Positions 31,921 through 39,198 of a DNA stretch of 39,332 nt are shown here, piece after piece. Below the pieces are notes generated by a model. It worked only from the letters and a program-made list of their open reading frames with translations. It ran no database searches and was not told where the DNA came from. Where the stretch lies: the NCBI GenBank assembly GCA_018712825.1, contig DVGG01000045.1, forward strand, positions 1 through 39,332, in the 5' to 3' direction. Position 1 is the stretch's first letter; every line of letters begins with the position of its first letter. This DNA comes from Candidatus Faecousia excrementipullorum. GTDB lineage: Bacteria > Bacillota > Clostridia > Oscillospirales > Oscillospiraceae. The translations under genes were made by a program, and so were the position numbers.

Positions 31921-32886
31921 ATGACTTTTGTGAAAAGAGCCCTTTGCTTCTTGCTGTTCCTGTTGGGCCTGGCAGGACTTCTGGTGGGTCTGTCCTTTGT
32001 GTTTGCGCCCAAGAACAATATGTCCGAATTCGGCATGGAAGAGGTGTCCGCCAACGGGATTCTGGGGGAAAAGGAAAACACCATTGATGTTCTGGTTCTG
32101 GGGGACAGCGAATCCTATTCCTCCATCACTCCCATGCAGATCTGGAAAGAAACCGGATATACCGCTTATGTGTGCGGCACCAGCGGCCAGCCCCTGAGCT
32201 ACACCACAATCATGCTACACCGTGCCTTTGAGCGGCAAAGCCCGAAAATCGTCATTCTGGAAACCAATACCATTTATCGGGAAGTGTCAAAAAGCAATGC
32301 CCGGATTGCAAAGCTTGCCAACTATTTCTCCATCTTTCAGTATCATGACCGGTGGAAGGACTTAAGCTGGCACGATTTTGTGGGCAAAACCAAGTTCACC
32401 TGGACAGATACTTACAAAGGCTATCGCTACAGTGCCGAAATCGACCCCAGCACCCGAGGGGATTATATGCAGCATACGGAGTCTGTGGCCCGGATTCCCC
32501 CGGAGAATGTTCAGTATGTAAAGGAAATTCAGGAATTTTGCCGGCAAAACAATGCAGAGCTTCTGCTGGTGAGCACCCCCAGTTCCGTGAACTGGAATTA
32601 TGCCCGGCACAACGGAATTAAGGTTCTGGCGGAGGAAATCGGCTGCCAATACATTGACATGAACCTTATGAACGAGCAAGTGAAAATTGACTGGAGCAAA
32701 GACACCCGGGACAGAGGGGACCATGTCAACCACTCCGGTGCAGTCAAGGTAACCCACTTCCTTTCCCAGTTCCTCCGGGAAACCGGACTTCTTACCGACC
32801 ATCGCACAGATTCGGAATACGCCAAGTGGAACGACTCCCTGAAAATTTACCAGTCCGTGGTTGGGATAATCCACACGGAAACATAG
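31921..32886 (+). CDS. SGNH-hydrolase-like surface acyl-transfer protein (DltD-like)
   Basis: 321 residues. An N-terminal membrane anchor (about 6-29) is followed by an extracytoplasmic SGNH fold: VLVLGDSESYSSI with nucleophile-type Ser63, a CGTSGQP block, ILETNTIYRE, LLVSTP, and the closing GDHVNHSGA (266-274) with the Asp/His pair. Such proteins work with MBOAT partners to place or hydrolyse esters on surface glycans. It is the last gene of the operon, 12 bases after the MBOAT gene, with AAGGAGG before the ATG. It resembles DltD in place and plan but not enough in sequence for me to name it so. Confidence 0.8.
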   Translation: MTFVKRALCFLLFLLGLAGLLVGLSFVFAPKNNMSEFGMEEVSANGILGEKENTIDVLVLGDSESYSSITPMQIWKETGYTAYVCGTSGQPLSYTTIMLHRAFERQSPKIVILETNTIYREVSKSNARIAKLANYFSIFQYHDRWKDLSWHDFVGKTKFTWTDTYKGYRYSAEIDPSTRGDYMQHTESVARIPPENVQYVKEIQEFCRQNNAELLLVSTPSSVNWNYARHNGIKVLAEEIGCQYIDMNLMNEQVKIDWSKDTRDRGDHVNHSGAVKVTHFLSQFLRETGLLTDHRTDSEYAKWNDSLKIYQSVVGIIHTET

Positions 32887-32907
32887 AGTCGGGAGAAAAA
32901 TGGATTT

Positions 32908-32977
32908 TGCATTGTAAATGCAATGCATACTTTGGGGAGGACGGTGGTATAGAATAATTGCAATACAAATGCATTGC
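32908..32977. promoter_or_regulatory. Paired palindromes around the promoter of the ribbon-helix-helix gene
   Basis: GCATTG-taaatg-CAATGC (32909-32926) and GCAAT-acaaatgc-ATTGC (32960-32977) share the words AAATGCA/TGCAAT. They flank a TATAGAAT-type -10 (about 32949-32956). This is the usual arrangement for an autoregulating small DNA-binding protein. Confidence 0.5.
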
Positions 32978-32989
32978 GAGGAAATGTCT

Positions 32990-33181
32990 ATGGGCAGATT
33001 TCAGATCCCCTCCACACCCCCCACCGTCAACAAAACCATCCGCTTCCCCAGTGATGTGGTGGAGGAAGTGGAAAAGGCCATCCAAAGTAAGGACTGCACC
33101 TTCTCCGCTTTCGTCATCGCTGCGGTGCGGATGGCTTTGGAGGAACTTCACGAGTCAGAAAAAAAGGACAAGTCGTTGTGA
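32990..33181 (+). CDS. Small ribbon-helix-helix protein
   Basis: 63 residues. VNKTIRFPSDVVEEVEKAIQSKDCTFSAFVIAAVRMALEEL fits a ribbon-helix-helix DNA-binding domain (a beta strand, then two helices), as in antitoxin and YlcI/YnfO-like families. The start at 32990 has GAGGA seven bases before it; an ATG at 32984 is too near that site. No toxin partner lies next to it. The terminator begins inside the last codons. Its probable target is its own promoter. Confidence 0.75.
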   Translation: MGRFQIPSTPPTVNKTIRFPSDVVEEVEKAIQSKDCTFSAFVIAAVRMALEELHESEKKDKSL

Positions 33182-33194
33182 CTTGTCCTTTTTT
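33161..33194. terminator. Bidirectional terminator overlapping the end of the ribbon-helix-helix gene
   Basis: AAAAAGGACAAGTC (33161-33174) pairs with GACTTGTCCTTTTT (33180-33193). The left arm codes for the last lysines of the protein. It also ends the convergent ABC gene. Confidence 0.9.
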
Positions 33195-33196
33195 GG

Positions 33197-34903
33197 TTAC
33201 TGGGAGACGGTAAACAAGGAGTAGAAGTACCCTTTTTTGTCCATCAGCTCCTGGAAAGTGCCGGACTCTGTAATGCTGCCGTTTTTCAGGGTGAGAATCC
33301 GGTCATAGCGCCGCAGGAGCTTTTCCTCCAGGGCGTGGGTGATGACGATGGCGGTCTGCTCCATGTCCAGAATGGCGCTGGAAATCTGGAAGGCCGTCTG
33401 GGCATCCAGGGCGGCGGTGGCTTCGTCCACCAGCAGCACCTGGGACTTTTTCAACAGGCTTCGGGCAATGGAAATCCGCTGCTTTTCGCCGCCGGAGAGG
33501 TTGCAGCCGTTTTCTCCGCAGAGGTAATCCTCCCCCTTGGCTTCCATCAGGGCGGAAAGCCCGGAAAGCCGGATGGCGCTGTCCACCGCCTCCTGGGGGA
33601 AGGGGGAGAACATGGTGATGTTGTCCCTTATGGTGGCGTTGAAGATGAATACATTTTGCTGCACTACGGAAACCGTTTCGTAAAGGCTCCGGCTGCCAAT
33701 CTCCCGCAGCTCCTTCTCATCAAAGGTGATAGAACCGGCATAGTCCGGGTAGGCTGCCATCAGCAGGTTCAAAAGGGTGGACTTGCCGCTGCCGGAAGAG
33801 CCCACAATGGCGTACTTTTTCCCCAGGGAGAAGGTGCAGTTGATGGCTTTCAGCACCGGCTTTTCCGGCTCATAGGAAAAGGACAGGTCTTTCAGGCTGA
33901 TGCTGTCCCGGAGGGGCTCACCCTCCGTATCCGGGTTTTCCCGGACGTTGGCTCCCAACAAATCCGCCGCCTTCTGCACCAGGGCTTTTGCGGCTTTCCG
34001 CTCTGCAAGACAGGTGGGGATGGTCTGAATGGGGCTGAGGACATAGTTCATCAGCTGAACGAACACCATGGTGGTGCCGGCGGTGACCCCTTTCCCCGAC
34101 AGGGCCAGATACGCACCCACTAAGAACACACCCAGCTGGGCAACAATCCCGGCGATGGAGCCCAGGGCGCTGATGAGGATTTGCATTTTCTGCCGGCGGC
34201 ACTGGGCCTTGGACAGCCGCTGCAAATCCCTCTGGAACAGGCGCAGCATCTGAGCCTCTGCCTGAAAGGACTTGATGACGGAAAAGCCTCCCAGACAGTC
34301 CTTCAGGGTGGCGGTATAGGTTTCGTTCTCCCGGGAGATATCCTTTTCCGCCTGGGCCATCTTATTTCCTGTGAGAATGGAGGTGATGAGAGGCAGAAGG
34401 GTCAGGCCGATGGCCGCCAGGGTCAGCTGAGGGCTGTACCAAAGCATCAGCCCCATGGCTCCCACAAAGGTCAGAAGGCTCTCCACCAGGGAAAAGACGT
34501 TTTTCAGATACCCCTGCTCAATGGCGGCAATGTCGTTGGTGAGGGCGGATATGTAGGTGGAGGCGCTTTCTGTGGAGAAGGCGCAGATGTTCTTTTTCGT
34601 CAGCTCCTGAAAGATTTTGGCCTTGTACTGACTGATGCCCCGGGTGTTGAAGCTGGGGATGGAAAGGTAATTGATGAAAAGGGCAAGAATCAGCACAGCC
34701 AGCATACCCAGGGTGATGAGGAGCAGCTGCCCCAGGGTGAAGCCGGTCTGATAGCCCCCCATCAGGTCCAGCAGCTGCTGCAAAAGCCAGGAAACCATCA
34801 AGGACACCAGGGACATAAGCAGGGTGCATACCAAAGCCGCCAGAAAGGGCAGCCGGTTGCCCCGGTAAAACTCTCTTGTGTAGGGACGAATATCCGTTTT
34901 CAT
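33197..34903 (-). CDS. ABC transporter, fused permease and ATPase (exporter type)
   Basis: 568 residues. The N-terminal membrane domain has six helices (to about 315). The ATPase has Walker A GSSGSGKST (about 368-376), the signature LSGGEKQR, Walker B VLLVDEATAALD and the H-loop ITHALEE. This is a half-transporter that would work as a homodimer, since no second half is encoded. The start overlaps the regulator gene by four bases (ATGA). The substrate is unknown; the place beside a regulator suggests drug, peptide or lipid export. Confidence 0.92.
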   Translation of the reverse strand: MKTDIRPYTREFYRGNRLPFLAALVCTLLMSLVSLMVSWLLQQLLDLMGGYQTGFTLGQLLLITLGMLAVLILALFINYLSIPSFNTRGISQYKAKIFQELTKKNICAFSTESASTYISALTNDIAAIEQGYLKNVFSLVESLLTFVGAMGLMLWYSPQLTLAAIGLTLLPLITSILTGNKMAQAEKDISRENETYTATLKDCLGGFSVIKSFQAEAQMLRLFQRDLQRLSKAQCRRQKMQILISALGSIAGIVAQLGVFLVGAYLALSGKGVTAGTTMVFVQLMNYVLSPIQTIPTCLAERKAAKALVQKAADLLGANVRENPDTEGEPLRDSISLKDLSFSYEPEKPVLKAINCTFSLGKKYAIVGSSGSGKSTLLNLLMAAYPDYAGSITFDEKELREIGSRSLYETVSVVQQNVFIFNATIRDNITMFSPFPQEAVDSAIRLSGLSALMEAKGEDYLCGENGCNLSGGEKQRISIARSLLKKSQVLLVDEATAALDAQTAFQISSAILDMEQTAIVITHALEEKLLRRYDRILTLKNGSITESGTFQELMDKKGYFYSLFTVSQ

Positions 34904-36009
34904 TGTAAACCTCCGCTTCTTTCCTCTTCTGCAATCTTCTTCCAGGCAGCCAGGACGGCGGGTGACTCCTCGTCCTGGGCAAGCTGGTTTTCCACCACTT
35001 CCAGGGCAGACGCTCCCAGATCGTCGTACATGGCTGCCTCATGGGTGTGCCCCACGGAGAATTTGAGATTCTCCGCCAGATAGGTAGGGGCTTCGTCAAA
35101 GGCCTTTGCCAGGGCAAAGGCCCGGCGCAGGAAGGGCTCCACCCGGTTTTCCTCCCCCAGCTGATGGGAGAGAAGGGCACAGACACCATAGCACACGGCA
35201 GCCAGCTTATCCACATAGGCAACAGCCTCCCGGTTCTCCTTCACACTTTCCAGCAGCTGCAAAAGCCAGAGAAGTGCCTCCCGGCTGTGGGCATAGTCCT
35301 TTTTCCGCAGGTAGTAATTGGAATAGGCAATCATGGTGCGAAAGGCTGTGGTGATAATCTCCCCAAAGGCCTCCGTGAGATAGGGCTCTGCCGCTTCCGC
35401 AGGAAATCCGTTTTCCTCTATGGCATAATTAAGGGCAATGAGGGCGTTATGGATGCCGCCGATGTTGTACTTTTTCAGGATCTCCAGCCCGATTTTCTTC
35501 TTACCCAGCACCAGATAGCTTTGGGCAATTTCGCTCCAGAGGGAGGCTTCGCTGATTTTTGGGTCCTCATTCTGAGACAGAAGGGTGATGGCCTGCTCCA
35601 GAAGGCCGATTCCCCGGTACAGGTAGGTATCTGTTTTTTTCTCCATTCCCGCCAGGGCATACAGCTGCCCGGCCCGGTAGACAATCCTAAAATTATTGGG
35701 ATAGCGCAGCAGGGCTTTTTCCGCCTTTTCCAGGCCTTCCCGGTATTTTTTCTGCTTTTGCAAAATGTGAAGTTCTTCCTCTGTCTCCTGAATGCTGCCG
35801 CTTTGAAGGGTAAAGCCCACCAGGGCATCCAAAGACACCCCGAAGAAATCCGCCATTTTGGCAATCAGCTGCAGCTCCGGGGTGGCGGCGCCCCGCTCCC
35901 ACTTGGAAACGGAAGCAAAGGTCACCCCCAGAGCCTCCGCCAGCTGCTCCTGGGTCAGATGATGTTCTTTTCTTAGCTTGCAGATATTTTGAGAAAGGGT
36001 CAGCTCCAT
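34900..36009 (-). CDS. XRE-type HTH regulator with TPR-like C-terminal domain
   Basis: 369 residues from the ATG at 36009, with GGAGGAAAG before it. The helix-turn-helix is at about 5-60 (ICKLRKEHHLTQEQLAEALGVTFASVSKWERGAATPELQLIAKMADFFGVSLDALVG). The rest is a series of helical repeats (for example YREGLEKAEKALLRYPNNFRIVYRAGQLYALAG) like the TPR domains of peptide-responsive regulators. It is the first gene of the operon with the ABC exporter and probably controls it. A minus-strand TACAAT at 36042-36037 could be its -10 box. Confidence 0.87.
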   Translation of the reverse strand: MELTLSQNICKLRKEHHLTQEQLAEALGVTFASVSKWERGAATPELQLIAKMADFFGVSLDALVGFTLQSGSIQETEEELHILQKQKKYREGLEKAEKALLRYPNNFRIVYRAGQLYALAGMEKKTDTYLYRGIGLLEQAITLLSQNEDPKISEASLWSEIAQSYLVLGKKKIGLEILKKYNIGGIHNALIALNYAIEENGFPAEAAEPYLTEAFGEIITTAFRTMIAYSNYYLRKKDYAHSREALLWLLQLLESVKENREAVAYVDKLAAVCYGVCALLSHQLGEENRVEPFLRRAFALAKAFDEAPTYLAENLKFSVGHTHEAAMYDDLGASALEVVENQLAQDEESPAVLAAWKKIAEEERSGGLQ

Positions 36010-36161
36010 TTTCTTTCCTCCTTTTCCTTTGGGTCTATTGTACCACAAAGGAGGCAGAAGAAAAGACATAGTTGGCACAATCCTTCCAATATTTTTTGAA
36101 CCAATGGTTTTGTTCCCCGGAATACAGAAGAGCCTGGTATCGTTTCTATGGAGAAGGCTTC

Positions 36162-36235
36162 CGCAAATACCTCCCTCCGGGAGGGAGGTGTCTTGGGGCG
36201 CAGCCCCAAGACGGAGGGAGCCAGCGGGCGCAAAG
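36162..36235 (+). repeat. Modular hairpin element, copy 1
   Basis: ACCTCCCTC-cgg-GAGGGAGGT (36169-36189) runs directly into GTCTTGGGGC-gca-GCCCCAAGAC (36190-36212), then GGAGGGAGCCAGCGGGCGC (36213-36231). The same order appears, inverted, at 36470-36535 with altered but still paired stems. Confidence 0.8.
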
Positions 36236-36236
36236 C

Positions 36237-36450
36237 CTATTTGACCACCAGAGGCGGAACCTCCCCAAAGCTATCCCATTTCCTATGCCTATTGGAGGCA
36301 ACCACCCGGTAAAATCGGCATAGGGTATCGGCAGGCAGTGCCCGCTGATAATTTCGCACCAAACTGGTCTGTAATCGTTCTTTCCCTGACCCGCTCGGTA
36401 TCATTACTGCGGTGGAGGCTTGGGCGTCGATAACCTCTATCAAGCACCTA
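36237..36450 (-). pseudogene. Decayed transposase-like fragment (IS5-type), between two hairpin elements
   Basis: Read leftward, a frame gives AVMIPSGSGKERLQ ... LCRFYRVVASNRHRKWDSF. It resembles in broken form the C-terminal region of IS5-type DDE transposases (AVIPxxxxRKE ... FCRFKxFRRVAxRYDKLDSSF). Too short and degraded to be functional. The comparison is by eye. Confidence 0.4.
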
Positions 36451-36469
36451 CTCCAAAGCAAACCGCAGC

Positions 36470-36535
36470 TGCACCGCCCGCAGGCTCCCTCAGTCACCTG
36501 CGGTGACAGCTCCCTCCCGGAGGGAGCTATAGGCG
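36470..36535 (-). repeat. Modular hairpin element, copy 2 (inverted)
   Basis: Read leftward: AGCTCCCTC-cgg-GAGGGAGCT (36528-36508), GTCACC-gca-GGTGAC (36507-36493), then TGAGGGAGCCTGCGGGCGG (36492-36474). Same order and same loops as copy 1. The outer stem changes C to G with the matching G to C, and the middle stem is a different sequence but still pairs. Confidence 0.8.
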
Positions 36536-36613
36536 GGTGCGTTTCCTGATGCATAGTGCTTTTATGGGTGAATTTTCAGAAAAACACCAGGATTTATCCG
36601 AATTGGAAGATAG

Positions 36614-36658
36614 AAAAGGAGGAAGAATCCGCAATGTTTTGGGATTCTTCCTCCTTTT
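36614..36658. terminator. Terminator of the lipid-type operon
   Basis: AAAAGGAGGAAGAATCC (36614-36630) pairs perfectly with GGATTCTTCCTCCTTTT (36642-36658), giving a T-tail in both directions. Confidence 0.88.
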
Positions 36659-36670
36659 GGTTATTTACTT

Positions 36671-37534
36671 TCAGATTTCCACTTCTTCGTTCAAGGGCCG
36701 TTCCAGCAGCTCCGGGTTTTCCAGGAGCTTTTTCAGGAGCTTGACCGTCCGGGAATAGTAGTAGCCGTCAGCCAGCCGCTCGTCAATGGTCAGGCCGATG
36801 TCCACGGCGTCCTTCATAAGCACCGAGCCGTCCTCCTGGAAGAAGGGCATTTTCTTTGCCTCTCCGATGGCGCAGAATACGGAGCAGGTGCCCCAGTTGG
36901 TCAGGTGGTGATACCCGGCCCGAAGCTGGATAGAGCCCAGGTTGGTGAGCACGGCGGAGCAGTAGTAGGGGTCGCCGTCGATGACGGATTGGGGAATCCA
37001 GCCGTGGCGGTCCAGAAATCTTGCCCCGGCACCCACCATCCGGGCCAGAAACCCGGGGATTTTTGCCACGGCGTTCAGGCTCTCCGTACCGGCATCCACC
37101 TTGTCGCTGCGGCACAAAGACACCTGGCGAAAAATCTCGTCGTGAATGTCGTCAATGGTCTCGGAGCCGGTGGTGCGGATTTGGGCCAGAGCCTCGGCGC
37201 CGTTGTCGGAAAAAATCTTCTTCACCGTGAAGGCGGCAGAGACTTCGTTTCGCAGATACATGGTCTTGTTGGCAATGAAACGGTTCATCTTGGGCCGGAG
37301 GGTGATGGTCTTGAGAACCGCCGTCACCATCACCTGAAACAGGTTGTACTTGTATTCAGGATTTGCGGCGTTCTTCTTTTCCAGATAGGCGTTTACCGCT
37401 TCCAGGTCAATCCGCTCGGCGATGAAGGCCTCATTGTCGCACCGGTTGGGGTACATAAGGGGCATGACGAAGTGCATGGCGTGGATGTTTTTGAGCTTTA
37501 CGCCGTCTTTCCGATCTCCCAGTTTCCGCTTCAT
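36671..37534 (-). CDS. E2-type acyltransferase fold protein (CAT/2-oxoacid dehydrogenase E2 superfamily)
   Basis: 287 residues. The fold shows in YNLFQVMVTAVLKTI, PKMNRFIANK, LTNLGSIQLRAGYHHLTNWGTCSVFCAIG and the last block GLTIDERLADGYYYSRTVKLLKKLLENPELL. In active members this last block reads DHRxxDG, and the histidine removes a proton from the CoA thiol. Here Glu stands where His belongs (DERLADG). There is no lipoyl domain or E3-binding domain. It is the third gene of a leftward operon with a PAP2 phosphatase and a PlsC-like acyltransferase, so a part in lipid or envelope modification is likelier than in a dehydrogenase complex. Confidence 0.75.
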   Translation of the reverse strand: MKRKLGDRKDGVKLKNIHAMHFVMPLMYPNRCDNEAFIAERIDLEAVNAYLEKKNAANPEYKYNLFQVMVTAVLKTITLRPKMNRFIANKTMYLRNEVSAAFTVKKIFSDNGAEALAQIRTTGSETIDDIHDEIFRQVSLCRSDKVDAGTESLNAVAKIPGFLARMVGAGARFLDRHGWIPQSVIDGDPYYCSAVLTNLGSIQLRAGYHHLTNWGTCSVFCAIGEAKKMPFFQEDGSVLMKDAVDIGLTIDERLADGYYYSRTVKLLKKLLENPELLERPLNEEVEI

Positions 37535-37538
37535 AGCA

Positions 37539-38207
37539 TTACCTCTTTCTTTTTCTCAATGGGTTGTAAAATACCAGAATCTCCGCCAATGCACACACCG
37601 GCAGGGCGGCAAAGAAATCCATGGCCGAGTGCTGTTTGATAAACATGGTGGAAAGGCAAATGAGAATCACCAGCACCACCAAAAGGGCTTTCCAAATCCA
37701 CTTTACCCCCTTCTCCCGGAGCCACACGGAGGCAATGCCGATGGAGTAGGCCACATGGAGGGACGGACACACTCCGGTGCTGGTGTCAAAGCGGTAAAGG
37801 AGCCCTATGCACCAGGTAAGGAAATTCTCCCGGGGAAACACCTCCGGCCGCAGATCCTGGCGGCTGGGGAAGAGAATATAGATGGCCATAGCCACCAGCT
37901 GGGTGATGAGGATATACTTGGAGAGCTTTTTGAAGCTGTCGATGTTGTAAAGGGCAAAATAGCCCAGGGAGAACACAATCAGCCCATACCATAGCACATA
38001 AGGAATGAGAAACCACTCGCAGAAGGGAATCACATCATCCAGCCAGATGTGCACCGGTGTGCATTTTTCCGGGGGAATCAGGTTTTCTGTGAGGAAATAC
38101 AGGATAAAATATAGAATCCAGCCGCCTAACAGCTTCAGGTGGGAGAATTGGGGGTCGTTCAGCTTCCCCGGGCGGAACTGGCGGTAATCAACCACAGGTT
38201 TTTTCAT
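37539..38207 (-). CDS. PAP2-family membrane phosphatase
   Basis: 222 residues with about six membrane helices. The PAP2 signature is split as usual: CPSLHVAYSIG and, about 45 residues later, STMFIKQHSAMDFFAALP, whose His and Asp complete the active site; the first KxxxxxxRP motif is weak (SRQDLRPEVFP). Family members remove phosphate from membrane lipids such as phosphatidate or undecaprenyl diphosphate. GAGGTAG precedes the ATG. It overlaps the upstream acyltransferase gene by 20 bases. Confidence 0.87.
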   Translation of the reverse strand: MKKPVVDYRQFRPGKLNDPQFSHLKLLGGWILYFILYFLTENLIPPEKCTPVHIWLDDVIPFCEWFLIPYVLWYGLIVFSLGYFALYNIDSFKKLSKYILITQLVAMAIYILFPSRQDLRPEVFPRENFLTWCIGLLYRFDTSTGVCPSLHVAYSIGIASVWLREKGVKWIWKALLVVLVILICLSTMFIKQHSAMDFFAALPVCALAEILVFYNPLRKRKR

Positions 38208-38964
38208 GGGAAACTACCTCTTCCGGGATATTGTAGACATAATCTTTTTTCGGCAGATTCAGATAGGGAACCACCTTGTGCCGGGGCAGGCTCCGGGCAA
38301 TGCCGCTGATCTGTTCCATAAGATATTGGCAAACCCGGGTCCGTTCCTCCTTGTGGGGGGTGTCCGGGTTGTAGGCAATGGGCTTGCCCAGCACCATTTT
38401 GTGCAGGTTTGGAGCCAGATACATGGGCACAAACTGCAGGCACTTGCCGGTCTTTCTGTAGTAGCTCCGGGCCACATCCACAAAGCCGGACTGAAAGTCC
38501 TGCAAGATATGGTCGTAGGGCGCCTCATGCTCCGGGAAGATAATGACGGTTGCCCCTTCCTTCAGCCGATTCAGGGTCTCCCGGAAGGTGATGATCAGCC
38601 GCCTGTCCCGGTACACCGGGATGGTGTGGGCATTGGTGAAAATGCTCACGGACAAGGGGGTGATGACATAGGACAAAATCCGGTAAAACCACCGGATGTA
38701 CCGGGGCTTCCGGCTCCAGAAATCCCGGAAGGCATAGTCCGGCACTTCTTTCGCCTCCATCATCTCCCCGGCGCACCAGATGTAGTGGTCCCCGGGAAAG
38801 TACAGCTCCCCGGCGATGGGGCCGTTCATCTGGCAGTGGTTCGCCACCACAAGACATGGCTCCTCCGGCAGATTCTCCAGCCCCTCCACCGTGATTTTGG
38901 GATAAATGAGCGCTACCCAGAAGCGGATAAAGCGATATAGTCCTGATTTCAGCTTTTTCATCAT
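38188..38964 (-). CDS. 1-acylglycerol-3-phosphate acyltransferase-like protein (PlsC family)
   Basis: 258 residues from the ATG at 38964. The PlsC core is visible: VVANHCQMNGPIAG (the NHxxxxD motif reads NHCQMNG, with Asn in the last place), GDHYIWCAGEMM, TIPVYRDRR, and FPEHEAPYDHILQDFQSG. It is expected to acylate a phospholipid precursor or a related acceptor at the membrane. GGGTAGGT lies about ten bases before this ATG; ATGs at 38973, 38961 and further upstream are in frame. It is the first gene of the operon with the PAP2 and E2-like genes. Confidence 0.78.
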   Translation of the reverse strand: MMKKLKSGLYRFIRFWVALIYPKITVEGLENLPEEPCLVVANHCQMNGPIAGELYFPGDHYIWCAGEMMEAKEVPDYAFRDFWSRKPRYIRWFYRILSYVITPLSVSIFTNAHTIPVYRDRRLIITFRETLNRLKEGATVIIFPEHEAPYDHILQDFQSGFVDVARSYYRKTGKCLQFVPMYLAPNLHKMVLGKPIAYNPDTPHKEERTRVCQYLMEQISGIARSLPRHKVVPYLNLPKKDYVYNIPEEVVSHEKTCG

Positions 38965-39198
38965 TTTTTGCATACCTACCCATTGTAAAATCATTCTTGC
39001 CCATAGCATAACACGGGATTTGCAACGCTTGCTCAACGGAATGTCAACTTTTGTTGAGGAAAGGGGCAGGGCAGGCGGTGCTCCGGAGGATATAGATACT
39101 ATTTTATTCCCAAAAGGGGGTTCCGTCAATACCAAAGAAGGCTGGGAGGGGAATGTTAAAAAAATATTGATGAATTGCCGGGGAAAGCTCTTTACAAT
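38965..39198. other. Intergenic stretch upstream of the PlsC-like gene
   Basis: No gene seen. Leftward promoter-like pieces (TTGACA, TTGAGC, TATGCT) occur between 38995 and 39060 but none gives a clean 16-18 base spacing. Confidence 0.4.
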
